Made by a program: the position numbers and the translations under genes | In this document: positions 18,428 through 26,874 of the stretch, piece by piece | Layout of the letters: the number at the start of each line of letters is the position of its first letter | How positions within the stretch are numbered: position 1 is the first letter of the stretch | Assembly (NCBI GenBank): GCA_902577905.1 | Contig: CACHAQ010000008.1 | Span: forward strand, 1-50,057 | Source: an uncultured Alphaproteobacteria bacterium | Lineage (GTDB): Bacteria; Pseudomonadota; Alphaproteobacteria; HIMB59; GCA-002718135 | DNA length: 50,057 bases | Direction: 5' to 3' | Notes under the pieces: generated by a model | Seen by the model: the letters and a program-made list of their open reading frames with translations, nothing else | The model's database searches: none | What the model was told of the DNA's origin: nothing

Positions 18428-19540
18428 ATGTGGAATTATTTTAATCCTGTTGAAATTATCTTTGGAGAAAATAGATTTAAAGAAGTACATGATGCTCTTA
18501 AAAATAAGAACTACATCATAATCACTCATCCAGAAGAAATTTTTAAAAAATATAGCGATGAATTAAAATCTTCTTCAAATCCACCACTATCCATTATGAC
18601 AGATGTTCAGCCTAATCCAGATTATAAGGATATTTTAGAGTTACAAAAAAAATTTTCTTCAATCAATGAATCGGTAGATTATATTTTAGCTATAGGTGGT
18701 GGCTCTGTTACAGACACAGCTAAAGCAATTGCTGCTTTTAAAGATAAACAAGAAAATCTAACAGATTTCGTTCGCAATAAGAAAAGTCCAAGAGTCGAAA
18801 ATCCACTCAAGATTATTGCAATACCTACAACTTCAGGAACATCAAGTGAGCTTACGTGTTGGGCCACAATTTGGGATAAAGAAAAAAACAATAAATTATC
18901 TTTGGCGCATAAATCTCTTTATGCAGAAAAAGCAATTATCGATCCATCAATTATGGTTGATAAGCCTTTAGGCTTGACTATTTCAACAGGTTTAGATGCT
19001 CTCTCTCATTCAATGGAAAGTATTTGGAATATTAATGCAAACCCAATTTCTGCTTCTCATGCAATACAAGCATCAAAATTAGTATTAGAAAATTTACCAC
19101 TTCTCACTAAAGATTTAAGAAATGTTGAATTACGCTCAAACATTGCATTGGCGTGTGTTCATGCTGGTTTAGCGTTTTCCAATACGAAAACTGCTATTGC
19201 GCACAATCTATCATACCCTGTGACACTCAATTACGGTATTCAGCATGGTATTGCTTGTTCATTTACTTTACCTATGATTACTAAAAGTATGGTTGGAATT
19301 GATAGTGTCGCTGAGGAGAGACTAAAATTAATTTTTAATAATAATCTTGAGAATGCTGCAGATCATCTGAGTGAATTTATGCGTTCTTTGGAAGTTCCTC
19401 TGAACTTAAATGAAATAAAAGTTCCTGTTCAAGAATGGAATAATATAGTAGATGATGCGTTTTTAGGGGAACGAGGTAAAAACTTTATTGGCAATAAAGA
19501 AGCTTTCATCTCTTCTGCTAAATCAATGGGACTTTATTAG
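18428..19540 (+). CDS. Fe-dependent alcohol dehydrogenase, phosphonoacetaldehyde reductase-like
   Basis: 370 aa group III alcohol dehydrogenase. NAD-binding GGGS is at residues 90-93, and metal ligands D190, H194, H259 and H273 lie in GLDALSHS, AIAHNLSYP and YGIQHGIACSFTLP. The last motif resembles the phosphonoacetaldehyde reductases (PhpC/FomC/DhpG-like) that interconvert phosphonoacetaldehyde and 2-hydroxyethylphosphonate. Beside phnA, phnY and phnW, the oxidative direction would let 2-hydroxyethylphosphonate enter the same pathway. No PEP mutase or phosphonopyruvate decarboxylase is seen, so a biosynthetic role is less likely within this window. A different small alcohol is possible. Confidence 0.7.
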   Translation: MWNYFNPVEIIFGENRFKEVHDALKNKNYIIITHPEEIFKKYSDELKSSSNPPLSIMTDVQPNPDYKDILELQKKFSSINESVDYILAIGGGSVTDTAKAIAAFKDKQENLTDFVRNKKSPRVENPLKIIAIPTTSGTSSELTCWATIWDKEKNNKLSLAHKSLYAEKAIIDPSIMVDKPLGLTISTGLDALSHSMESIWNINANPISASHAIQASKLVLENLPLLTKDLRNVELRSNIALACVHAGLAFSNTKTAIAHNLSYPVTLNYGIQHGIACSFTLPMITKSMVGIDSVAEERLKLIFNNNLENAADHLSEFMRSLEVPLNLNEIKVPVQEWNNIVDDAFLGERGKNFIGNKEAFISSAKSMGLY

Positions 19541-19542
19541 TA

Positions 19543-20649
19543 ATGAAAAAAAATTTCAGGTTTTATGATAACAGACAAAAATACTTATTATTTGTCACAA
19601 CAACAAATGAAAAAAATCAAATTGCTGATGCGATACGCCCTCACGTAAATAAAATTAAACCTCAAAAACCTGGCATAAAAATATTTGATGCTGGTATGGG
19701 TGATGGTTCCTTACTTATGAATGTTATGCGTCAGTGCCACGAGGCCAGGCCTAACGTACCTTTATTAGTTTGCACAAAAGAAATAAGTATTGAAGATGTA
19801 AGATTAGGTCTAGAAAAATTACCCGATAGGTTTGTTGAGCACAAGAATACTGTTTTTGTTATTTCAAATCTACACTATGCGGAAGCCGCAAACTTAAAAT
19901 CAAAAAATGAAGTTAAACAGAAAAAAATCAATTGGAATATTATTAAATTAAAAGGTGACACTTCTCTTGAATTTGCCCAACAATTAAGAAAACAAAATGA
20001 ATTTTTAGAAAAAAAATGGAATATAGAAATTAATAAAAAGTCAGGTAACCATACTTATAAAGAGCCTTCAGTCATGGTTATCTACCGCGAAGATCAAGAA
20101 TTTAATGTTAATGAATTAATACCTACCAAAAAAAAATCAGATAATAAATTTGATCTTATTATAGCTTCACAGCCTTATCGTTCAAGAATTTCAGCAGAAA
20201 AGAAATCAAAATATGTCATCGAACCAATGATTCGAGCGTTAAAATCAAAAGGGAAATTATTAACTATTCATGCTTCAGGAAAAGATCCTGCTAATGAAAT
20301 AATACGTAAAATTTGGCCAAAAGAGGACCCATTTCCTTCTCTTGGAAATAGTATCATTTCTTATCTTAAGAAAAATTTAGATAAAGATTTATTAAGCAAC
20401 TTATCTTTTGGAGAAAAAAGAATTATTAAATGTAAATTGAGAGCTCTACCAACAGAAATCAGCGGAGGTATAGCGACATCATTAGTTTTTTCTGCTTGGA
20501 ATGCCTCCATATATGTCAATCAAATGGATGACGACAAAGTAATGAAAGTAGAAAAAACTAAAAACTATGAAAAAATTGTTCAAAACATTGTTGCTAAAAA
20601 TAAAGGTCTTTATTTTAACAATGAAATATTTGTAATCGAAAAAAAATAA
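19543..20649 (+). CDS. Class I SAM-dependent methyltransferase-like protein of unknown substrate
   Basis: 368 aa. The Rossmann motif I is IFDAGMGDGSLL around residues 47-58, and a motif IV-like strand FDLIIASQPYRSR lies at about 202-214. Between them is an unusually long, Lys-rich region of about 85 residues (roughly 115-195). A C-terminal domain of about 130 residues follows. I recognise the fold but not the family, and the substrate cannot be named. It follows the alcohol dehydrogenase by two bases and ends four bases from the convergent phosphodiesterase gene, so it belongs to the MetE-like operon. A methyl donor (MetE-like) and a methyltransferase in one phosphonate operon suggest methylation or demethylation of a phosphonate. 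Confidence 0.6.
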   Translation: MKKNFRFYDNRQKYLLFVTTTNEKNQIADAIRPHVNKIKPQKPGIKIFDAGMGDGSLLMNVMRQCHEARPNVPLLVCTKEISIEDVRLGLEKLPDRFVEHKNTVFVISNLHYAEAANLKSKNEVKQKKINWNIIKLKGDTSLEFAQQLRKQNEFLEKKWNIEINKKSGNHTYKEPSVMVIYREDQEFNVNELIPTKKKSDNKFDLIIASQPYRSRISAEKKSKYVIEPMIRALKSKGKLLTIHASGKDPANEIIRKIWPKEDPFPSLGNSIISYLKKNLDKDLLSNLSFGEKRIIKCKLRALPTEISGGIATSLVFSAWNASIYVNQMDDDKVMKVEKTKNYEKIVQNIVAKNKGLYFNNEIFVIEKK

Positions 20650-20653
20650 TTTT

Positions 20654-21442
20654 TTATTTAAACCAATTAACTTCTGTTTTTAAAAAATCCTCTGTATGAA
20701 TAATTAAGGCGTCAGATCGAATTATTGCAACATTATAATTTGTATCTGTATTAGCCGTTCCTAAACGATATTCATTTGAAAAGTTAGGTATTAGAGGAGA
20801 CCAAGTACTTCTTGGGGAAGAAAAAGTAATACCACAATAAGAGCCAGAACTTGTAATGTGTTGATGACCAAAAAAAATATGTTTTATTATCTTATTATTT
20901 TTCGTTAAAATTTTTCGAAACTCTTTTTTTTGTTGTAATCCTATTCCATCACTTTCCTCTTTTACTAATGCCAGTGGATTATGATGCATAAAGATATACG
21001 TATCTGTATTAGTCTTACTTAAAATATTATTTAACCATTCTTGCCTATCTTCACAGTAATGTCCTTGGTGAGTATTAATTAGATTAGTATCTATAAAAAT
21101 TAAACGTTTATTATCTATATCCTTAAAGTATTGAATAAATCCATTTGGATCGGTTTCAATATTAGGAAAGTTTATTTTAAACTCATCTCTGTTATCATGA
21201 TTACCTATAATTAATTGAGGATTTAAATTCTTTGGCAGACCTGCTTCATCAATGATTTTTATAAATAACTGATAAGAATCTTTATCACCTAAGTCTGTAA
21301 TATCACCAGTGATGGCAAATAAATCTGCATCACCATGATTATTTTTTATATGACTTAATGCTTTTTTAAATTTACTGACAGGATCTATGCCATGAATCTT
21401 ATCTATATAAATATGAGGGTCTGAAAGATGAATAATTTTCAT
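20654..21442 (-). CDS. GpdQ/CpdA-type metallophosphodiesterase
   Basis: 262 aa calcineurin-like phosphoesterase. The metal residues appear in order: D8 and H10 (LSDPH), the TGDITD Asp, GNHD, HHNP and GHQH. This set is typical of class III phosphodiesterases such as CpdA and the glycerophosphodiesterase GpdQ. It is the last gene of the phnW operon (20-base gap from the cupin gene). In that setting it could release free phosphonate or glycerol phosphate from a diester or phosphonate monoester. Cyclic-nucleotide hydrolysis is the alternative. Confidence 0.75.
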   Translation of the reverse strand: MKIIHLSDPHIYIDKIHGIDPVSKFKKALSHIKNNHGDADLFAITGDITDLGDKDSYQLFIKIIDEAGLPKNLNPQLIIGNHDNRDEFKINFPNIETDPNGFIQYFKDIDNKRLIFIDTNLINTHQGHYCEDRQEWLNNILSKTNTDTYIFMHHNPLALVKEESDGIGLQQKKEFRKILTKNNKIIKHIFFGHQHITSSGSYCGITFSSPRSTWSPLIPNFSNEYRLGTANTDTNYNVAIIRSDALIIHTEDFLKTEVNWFK

Positions 21443-21462
21443 TATTAAATATAAATTTATGA

Positions 21463-22095
21463 TTAGATCGCGGTTTTAAAATAAATATACTTATTAAATT
21501 CCTCTTTTAAGTCGATGCTAACTCTTGCATGTACTTTACCTTGTTTTCCTTGAAATGATTGTTTTTCTGAAACTGGAAACACCCCTTCATGCCAAATATT
21601 TGGATGAATATATAAACCTTTTGATCCGTCACAATAAAATGCTTTGAAATGTTCTGGTTCAATGTCGTCTGTTGGTAAGGCTAAAGGACAAATAAATGGT
21701 TTATTTTCTGTAGGAAAGAAAAGCTGACCTCCATCAGGATGATAATTTGCATGCCATAGAAATATTTTTGTTGGATCTGAATATTTATCTTTTTGTAATT
21801 CTTGATCAGGATTATTGGCATAACCCAGTATATATTTTCCATCTACTTCATAATCACTCTTATGTTGGACAGCATTATTTTGTCCATAAAGCACGTCACC
21901 TTGCCACCATGTATCAAAAGAACCTTCGGTAGTTCCACCTTCATTCCCAGTTCCCTCTTCTATTTCGCGCCATCCTTGTTTTGGCCAAGTAACAATTTCA
22001 ATATCACTATTTTCAAAACTATCGATTAAATATCCGTATCCTTTAAGATTTTCATTTGTTGCTTTAACTAATGGTATTTCAATTTCTTTTGTCAT
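21463..22095 (-). CDS. Ureidoglycolate lyase/hydrolase-family cupin
   Basis: 210 aa. The segments GWREIEEGTGNEGGTTEG, HPDGGQLFFP, HPNIWHEGVFPV and GKVHARVSIDLKEEF follow the ureidoglycolate lyase/hydrolase (AllA/DAL3) family pattern, including the histidines expected in the cupin active site. That enzyme normally acts in allantoin breakdown, yet no other ureide gene is present and this one lies between phnW and a phosphodiesterase, seven bases after phnW. It may have been recruited to a phosphonate intermediate. The fold is fairly sure; the reaction is not. Confidence 0.65.
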   Translation of the reverse strand: MTKEIEIPLVKATNENLKGYGYLIDSFENSDIEIVTWPKQGWREIEEGTGNEGGTTEGSFDTWWQGDVLYGQNNAVQHKSDYEVDGKYILGYANNPDQELQKDKYSDPTKIFLWHANYHPDGGQLFFPTENKPFICPLALPTDDIEPEHFKAFYCDGSKGLYIHPNIWHEGVFPVSEKQSFQGKQGKVHARVSIDLKEEFNKYIYFKTAI

Positions 22096-22102
22096 TATTT
22101 TG

Positions 22103-23200
22103 TTAGCTTAATGTTAATCCCAATTCAGTAACGACTTCTTTTACAGCTTTTATTGTATCCATCATGTCTTGTTCATCTAAATTACCAATACACCCAATTC
22201 TAAAAGTTTCTGCCACTGTTAGTTTTCCTGGATAAATTAAAAAATCTTTTTCACTAAGAGCATTATAAAATTTCTCAAAGTTAAATTTAGGATCATTAGG
22301 TTGTTTAAATGTAATAATAATTGGTGCTTGCAAATTATCAGGAAGTAATTGCTCAAATCCTAACTCTTTCATTCCACTACAAATAATTTCACAATTTTTT
22401 TTATATCTTTTGCCTCGTCCCTCTACACCGCCTTGTTGTTTATGTTCCTCAATCGCTTGATTGAATGCAGCCAATACGTGTGTAGGAGGTGTAAATCGCC
22501 ATTGTTTATTTTTTTCCATTGCTTGCCATTGATCATATAAGTCTAGACTTAGTGAGTGACTATTTCCTTTTGCATTTTGAATAACTTCATTTTTAACAAG
22601 AATGAAACCAACACCTGGCACACCTTCTAAGCATTTGTTTGATGAAGCGGCTACAGCATCAAAAGTAATTGTTTTAGAACTTAAGGGTAATGCACCAAAG
22701 GCACTCATTGCATCGATGAATAACGATAAATTTTTCCCTTCAACTAATTTTGCAATGTCTTCAATAGGATTTAAAATACCCGATGTTGTTTCACAATATA
22801 CAGCAAAGACGTGTGTTAAGTTGTTGCTATCAATTAACTCTTCAATTTTATTGATGTCATGTACTTCATGTTCAGCAACTTCATATTCAATAAAATCTCT
22901 CCCTAAATATGTGCACATTTTTTTCATTCTTTGTCCGTAAGCACCATTGATCAGAATCAGAATTTTAGAATCTTTTTGAGTAAGAGAGCTCACCATCGAC
23001 TCTACAGCAAAAGTTCCACTTCCCTGCATTGGAACACATTGATATTTATCTTCACCGTCTATTAATTTAACAAGGGAATCTCTAATTGATGCATTGAGAT
23101 CAATAAATTTTGTATCTCTTGAACCCCAATCATGAAGCATAGCCTCTTTTGTTGACATCGATGTCGTGAGAGGACCAGGGGTTAATAATTTTTTATCCAT
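22103..23200 (-). CDS. phnW: 2-Aminoethylphosphonate-pyruvate transaminase
   Basis: 365 aa class V aminotransferase, full length for PhnW. LLTPGPLTTS opens the protein, and the PLP lysine K189 lies in AASSNKCLEGVPGVGF. Asp of FIDAMSAFGA and RIGCIGNL near the C-terminus also match. It converts 2-aminoethylphosphonate and pyruvate to phosphonoacetaldehyde and alanine, the entry step for PhnY and PhnA. First gene of a minus-strand operon with the cupin and phosphodiesterase genes. The 88 bases between this start and the phnZ-like start hold the divergent promoters. I see no convincing Pho box there. Confidence 0.92.
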   Translation of the reverse strand: MDKKLLTPGPLTTSMSTKEAMLHDWGSRDTKFIDLNASIRDSLVKLIDGEDKYQCVPMQGSGTFAVESMVSSLTQKDSKILILINGAYGQRMKKMCTYLGRDFIEYEVAEHEVHDINKIEELIDSNNLTHVFAVYCETTSGILNPIEDIAKLVEGKNLSLFIDAMSAFGALPLSSKTITFDAVAASSNKCLEGVPGVGFILVKNEVIQNAKGNSHSLSLDLYDQWQAMEKNKQWRFTPPTHVLAAFNQAIEEHKQQGGVEGRGKRYKKNCEIICSGMKELGFEQLLPDNLQAPIIITFKQPNDPKFNFEKFYNALSEKDFLIYPGKLTVAETFRIGCIGNLDEQDMMDTIKAVKEVVTELGLTLS

Positions 23201-23288
23201 TAAATATTTACTTAATAAATATTATTATAAATTTGATCAATCTTATTAAAGTTGGAATTGAATTTATTTTCTAATAAGTTAATTATAA

Positions 23289-23864
23289 ATGAGAATGGAA
23301 GAAAATATCGTAGATTATCTCTTAGATCTTTTGAAAACAAAAGGTGCTGATATTCAATATGGTAACGAGGATGTGACCCAGCTTGAGCATGCACTCCAAT
23401 GCGCTGAACTTGCTGAAAAACATAAATTACCAGGACCAACAATTGCTGCAGCATTACTGCATGATGTTGGCCACCTTATATATGAGGACGGCGATCCAAT
23501 TCATGAAGGGAAAGATGGTCATCATGAAAATTTAGGTGCTGATTTTTTAAAAAAATATTTTGGTGAAGATGTTATTTTGCCAATTAGAGCACATGTTGAT
23601 TCAAAAAGATATTTATCAAGTGTTGAAGAAGGTTATTATGATAGTCTATCAGAAGCATCGAAACTTTCGTTAAAAGTTCAAGGCGGTCCTTTCACAAAAG
23701 AAGAAGCAGATGCGTTTATCAGCAAACCTTTTATGGATGAAGCAGTAGAGCTTAGAAGATTTGATGATTTAGCAAAAATTCTAGATAAAAAAACTCCCGA
23801 TGTTGAACATTTTCGTCCCTATTTAGAAGAAGCAAGACAGTCTTTTTTAGCTAAACAAGCGTAA
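23289..23864 (+). CDS. PhnZ-like HD-domain mixed-valent di-iron oxygenase
   Basis: 191 aa, the length of PhnZ (190 aa). Diagnostic Y24 and E27 (QYGNEDV) fall at the PhnZ positions, followed by H34 (EHALQ), H58-D59 (LLHDVGH), HHEN near 78-81, H102 and K106 (RAHVDSKRYL) and an Asp near 159-160 (RRFDD). PhnZ cleaves the C-P bond of 1-hydroxyphosphonates, and TmpB, a close relative, acts on the trimethylated analogue. No hydroxylase (PhnY* or TmpA) is seen nearby, so the source of its substrate is open. The start at 23289 gives the PhnZ numbering; a second ATG two codons later is possible. Confidence 0.82.
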   Translation: MRMEENIVDYLLDLLKTKGADIQYGNEDVTQLEHALQCAELAEKHKLPGPTIAAALLHDVGHLIYEDGDPIHEGKDGHHENLGADFLKKYFGEDVILPIRAHVDSKRYLSSVEEGYYDSLSEASKLSLKVQGGPFTKEEADAFISKPFMDEAVELRRFDDLAKILDKKTPDVEHFRPYLEEARQSFLAKQA

Positions 23865-24389
23865 ATGCAATTTAGCAATTATGATTTTATTGACTCTAAG
23901 TCATTTGCAGGCAAAATTATATTAACTTCTTTCCCAGGCCTTAACTCTAATGGTTTTTTTGAAGAAACAATTTTAGCAAACGAATTAGAAATATTTAAAA
24001 ATAATAATTGTAGTTCTATTACTTCTTTTGTTGAAGATAGCGAATTTGAAAAATTGTGTAATAAAACTTTGTTTGTCAAAAATATTTATGAACATAAATT
24101 ACATTGGTACCATTTACCCATTTATGACATGGGAGTACCAGATAAAGATTTTAAATATAAATGGGAAACAACAAAAGTTTTATTAAAGAACGAATTGATA
24201 GATGGTAAAAATATAGTTTTACATTGCCGTGGAGGAAAAGGAAGAGCTGGCACTATAGCTGCGATTTTACTTGTTGAATTTAATTATGAAAAACAAGAAG
24301 CTATTGATCTAGTACGATCAAGAAGAAAAGGAGCTATTGAGTCAAAAATCCAGGAAGATTTTATTTTTTCTTATCGAGCAGTTAATTAA
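23865..24389 (+). CDS. Dual-specificity protein tyrosine phosphatase-like (CDKN3-like)
   Basis: 174 aa. The cysteine phosphatase loop HCRGGKGR is at residues 120-127 (nucleophile C121, R127), with a likely general acid D89 (YDMG) upstream. The family hydrolyses phosphotyrosine, phosphoserine or small phospho-compounds. The start follows the phnZ-like stop with no gap (TAA-ATG), so the two are translated together. A small phosphorylated substrate is as likely as a protein. The 3' end overlaps the convergent PiT gene by four bases. Confidence 0.78.
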   Translation: MQFSNYDFIDSKSFAGKIILTSFPGLNSNGFFEETILANELEIFKNNNCSSITSFVEDSEFEKLCNKTLFVKNIYEHKLHWYHLPIYDMGVPDKDFKYKWETTKVLLKNELIDGKNIVLHCRGGKGRAGTIAAILLVEFNYEKQEAIDLVRSRRKGAIESKIQEDFIFSYRAVN

Positions 24390-25438
24390 AAAGAGACCGT
24401 TAAATTAAAAATATTTTCTAGAATAAATAAAACAATTAAAGAAATTAAAGCTGCAATTATAGGTAGTGTCATCCAACCCAAAGAAATTCTTCCTGCAATT
24501 GACCATTGAACTTCTTTTCCTCCTTTTAAAAGACCAATTCCAATTACGCCGCCAACAACAGCTTGGGAACTTGATACTGGCACCAAAGGTATAGAGGGAA
24601 GATTTATAGATTGTAAAAAAGCACTTATACCCTGGGATGCAAATAAAAATAAAACAATAGAATGCGATATGACAACAATAAATGCTGCCACTGGTGTCAT
24701 TTTTAAGAGATCATTACCAACGGTAAACATAACTCTTTTCGAGTAAGTAAAAACACCAACAGCTATTGCTAAACCACCTAGAAGAAATAATTGTTCTTTT
24801 GAGGAAAAGACAAATAAATTTCCAATAGTAACATCAGTAAACGGTGATATAGGTACGAAGACACCCATTACATTGGCAATATTGTTTGCACCTAAACTAT
24901 AAGCACCAAAAGCACCCGCTAAAAGTAAAGCTGTTCTTGTATAGGCATCAAGTCTGAGAATATGTAACTTTCTATTGAGTATAACTCTTTTTGTAAAAGT
25001 AAATAAACCCATTGCAATAACTCCTGCAATGATAGGACAGAGTATCCATGTTCCTAAAATAGTAATTAAAACTTGAAGATTAGTTGAAGATCCCGTGTAT
25101 AAATTCCAACCAACAATTGCTCCAACAATCGCTTGCGTTGTTGAAACAGGCAAGCCAACTTTAGTCATTAAATAAACAGATATTCCTGCAGCAACACATG
25201 CTGCAAAAGCACCAGGCAATGCATTAATAGCACCTAACTTTCCTAAAGTTTCTGTTGTACCTGCTCCGCTAATAATTGCACCTAGAATAACAAAGACACT
25301 ACAAATTATTGCTGCACTTGTGAAACTAACCATACGTGTTCCAACTGCAGTTCCAAAAACATTTGCTGCATCATTGGCGCCAAGTGACCAACCTAAAAAA
25401 AGACCACCAAATAAAAAAATTAGAATTATAATTTCCAT
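24386..25438 (-). CDS. pit: Low-affinity inorganic phosphate transporter (PiT family)
   Basis: 350 aa with about ten hydrophobic helices. The duplicated PiT signature is visible as GANDAANVFGTAVG in the first half and GANNIANVMGVF in the second. PiT proteins import metal-phosphate complexes with protons or sodium. It follows the DUF47 gene by six bases, a standard pairing, and shares that gene's Pho-box-like promoter. The window therefore has both low-affinity PiT and high-affinity Pst uptake. Confidence 0.92.
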   Translation of the reverse strand: MEIIILIFLFGGLFLGWSLGANDAANVFGTAVGTRMVSFTSAAIICSVFVILGAIISGAGTTETLGKLGAINALPGAFAACVAAGISVYLMTKVGLPVSTTQAIVGAIVGWNLYTGSSTNLQVLITILGTWILCPIIAGVIAMGLFTFTKRVILNRKLHILRLDAYTRTALLLAGAFGAYSLGANNIANVMGVFVPISPFTDVTIGNLFVFSSKEQLFLLGGLAIAVGVFTYSKRVMFTVGNDLLKMTPVAAFIVVISHSIVLFLFASQGISAFLQSINLPSIPLVPVSSSQAVVGGVIGIGLLKGGKEVQWSIAGRISLGWMTLPIIAALISLIVLFILENIFNLTVSF

Positions 25439-25444
25439 TGGAAA

Positions 25445-26107
25445 TTAAACGGAACGTTTAATAGCGTAAATTTGAACCTCGTCAGCTATGTCTTCTGCTT
25501 GATCACAAATACGATCAATCTTCTCTACAAAATAACGAAGATGCATTTTTTGATCTAGAGGTAATTCAGAATCAAAAATTCTTCTTGCAAGAGAACTAAA
25601 TTTTATATCAGATTCTTTTTCATAAAATGTAACTTTATGTGCATTATCTCTAACAGATTTAATATCTCTAAAAAATGATCGGACAGTCAAACAAAGTGAC
25701 TCAACACAGTTTACAACTGTCTCTGTTAACTCAATTAAATCTTGGTGAAACTCTTTTGGAAAATTAGGTTTTTGAATAGAGAAGTGATAACAATTCCCTT
25801 GGTACATTCCAATTAATTCGTCGATGTGTTCTAGAAGTCGTAACACATCACTTCTTGCATCTGGGATTAGTGTTTCTTCATAAAGAGTATGCTCAACATC
25901 TTTCGTAATTTTGTCAGCCTTACTTTCCATTTCTTTTACTTTTTCAACCATTTCCTCAAATTTACCATTGGCAGAATGATTGAGATAAGTTGGAACTATC
26001 GATTTAAATACTAAGCCCACTTCAGAGACAATATCAACAAACTCATCAATTTCTCTTTCAAGCTTTTTGGTATCACCAAATAATGATGCACTTTTTAATC
26101 CAAACAT
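25445..26107 (-). CDS. DUF47/PhoU-like phosphate transport regulator
   Basis: 220 aa, helical, TIGR00153/DUF47 type, with acidic motifs such as EREIDEF, EMESKADKIT, LEHIDELIG and RICDQAEDIADEV that match the PhoU-like bundle. These proteins usually modulate PiT activity. It is the promoter-proximal gene of the DUF47-pit operon. A Pho-box-like site ends 40 bases upstream of the ATG. Confidence 0.9.
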   Translation of the reverse strand: MFGLKSASLFGDTKKLEREIDEFVDIVSEVGLVFKSIVPTYLNHSANGKFEEMVEKVKEMESKADKITKDVEHTLYEETLIPDARSDVLRLLEHIDELIGMYQGNCYHFSIQKPNFPKEFHQDLIELTETVVNCVESLCLTVRSFFRDIKSVRDNAHKVTFYEKESDIKFSSLARRIFDSELPLDQKMHLRYFVEKIDRICDQAEDIADEVQIYAIKRSV

Positions 26108-26146
26108 GGAGTGCTTATAGAACTTTTCAAAAAAAAAGAAAGAAAT

Positions 26147-26175
26147 GTTAAATTTTTGTTACAATTTGATTAATA
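26147..26175 (-). promoter_or_regulatory. Pho-box-like direct repeats ahead of the DUF47-pit operon
   Basis: Read on the minus strand, heptamers TATTAAT, TTGTAAC and ATTTAAC are spaced 11 bases apart with AT-rich spacers. TTGTAAC also occurs in the arrays before the binding protein and phoB. The same 123-base gap must hold the promoter of the divergent DUF6552-arsC pair, so one site could serve both. Confidence 0.65.
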
Positions 26176-26230
26176 TCTTTATCTTTAAGTAAAGTGTAAT
26201 ATTCGCAATCTATAGAATTTAGGAGAAGAT

Positions 26231-26458
26231 ATGACAGATTTATCAATTAATAGAATTAAGTGGTTTAGCACCGCGTTAATATTATCAGGAATATTATTAA
26301 CCAATTTAAATGCGTATCCAATTAACATAATTATTCACGGTACAGGGGCTATTGGTTGGTCAATTGTTGGTTATATGACAAAAGATCGAGCTCTTCTTAC
26401 AAACTTTGGTTTACAGCTTCCACTATTTATTTTTGGTTATATTTATTTGCTTTCATGA
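26231..26458 (+). CDS. Small membrane protein, DUF6552-like
   Basis: 75 aa with about three hydrophobic segments. The pattern IKWFSTALILSGILLTNLNAYPINIIIHGTGAIGWSIVGY resembles the DUF6552 family of small marine alphaproteobacterial membrane proteins (given here in part only for recognition: IKWFSTALILSG, NLNAYPINI, GAIGWSIVG). Function is unknown. A GGAGAAG ribosome site lies five to ten bases before the ATG. The stop overlaps the arsC start (ATGA), so the two are expressed together. That suggests a role in arsenate or phosphate handling, which is inference. Confidence 0.7.
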   Translation: MTDLSINRIKWFSTALILSGILLTNLNAYPINIIIHGTGAIGWSIVGYMTKDRALLTNFGLQLPLFIFGYIYLLS

Positions 26459-26874
26459 AAAATAAAAATATTCTTTTTATGTGTGTTGCTAATTCAGCAA
26501 GAAGTCAAATGGCTGAAGGAATTGCAAAAAAATTATATCCTAATTGTATTATTCAAAGTGCAGGATCAGTGCCCAAAGAAGTTAATCCTAATGCTATCGA
26601 GGTTATGGGTGAAATCGATATTGATATATCAAAACATTATTCAAAAGATTTTGAAAGTTTAGACAACAAATTTAGAGATGAATTAAATACCGTTTTTACG
26701 CTTTGTAAAGAAGAGGTATGTCCAGTTTTAAATTCCAAAGCTCAGATATTTTCAATACCATTTGATGATCCGGCATCAGATCATTTTAGTTCAAACCAAT
26801 TAGATAAATTTAGAGAAGTAAGAGATTCAATTTTTGATAAATTGAAAGAACTAAAAAATTTATTTGAGAATTAA
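26455..26874 (+). CDS. arsC: Arsenate reductase / low-molecular-weight phosphatase family
   Basis: 139 aa from the ATG at 26455, which overlaps the upstream stop; an earlier in-frame ATG at 26356 lies inside the membrane-protein gene and is not the start. The P-loop CVANSARSQMAEG has C10 and R16, with the NSxRSQ of thioredoxin-coupled arsenate reductases. A further Cys pair, C84 and C89, provides the redox relay, although it is spaced five residues apart instead of the seven of the Staphylococcus enzyme. It reduces arsenate that leaks in with phosphate. The coding end is part of the direct repeat described at 26829. Confidence 0.8.
   Translation: MKNKNILFMCVANSARSQMAEGIAKKLYPNCIIQSAGSVPKEVNPNAIEVMGEIDIDISKHYSKDFESLDNKFRDELNTVFTLCKEEVCPVLNSKAQIFSIPFDDPASDHFSSNQLDKFREVRDSIFDKLKELKNLFEN

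Noticed and set aside
17344..20649. Phosphonate biosynthesis as the role of the MetE-like/dehydrogenase/methyltransferase operon.
   Set aside because: No PEP mutase, phosphonopyruvate decarboxylase or methylphosphonate synthase is in the window, and the neighbours are all catabolic. It cannot be excluded for the rest of the genome.
23201..23288. Pho box between phnW and the phnZ-like gene.
   Set aside because: The best units (CTTTAAT and TTGATCA on the minus strand) fit poorly and have no third unit. I do not claim Pho control for these operons.
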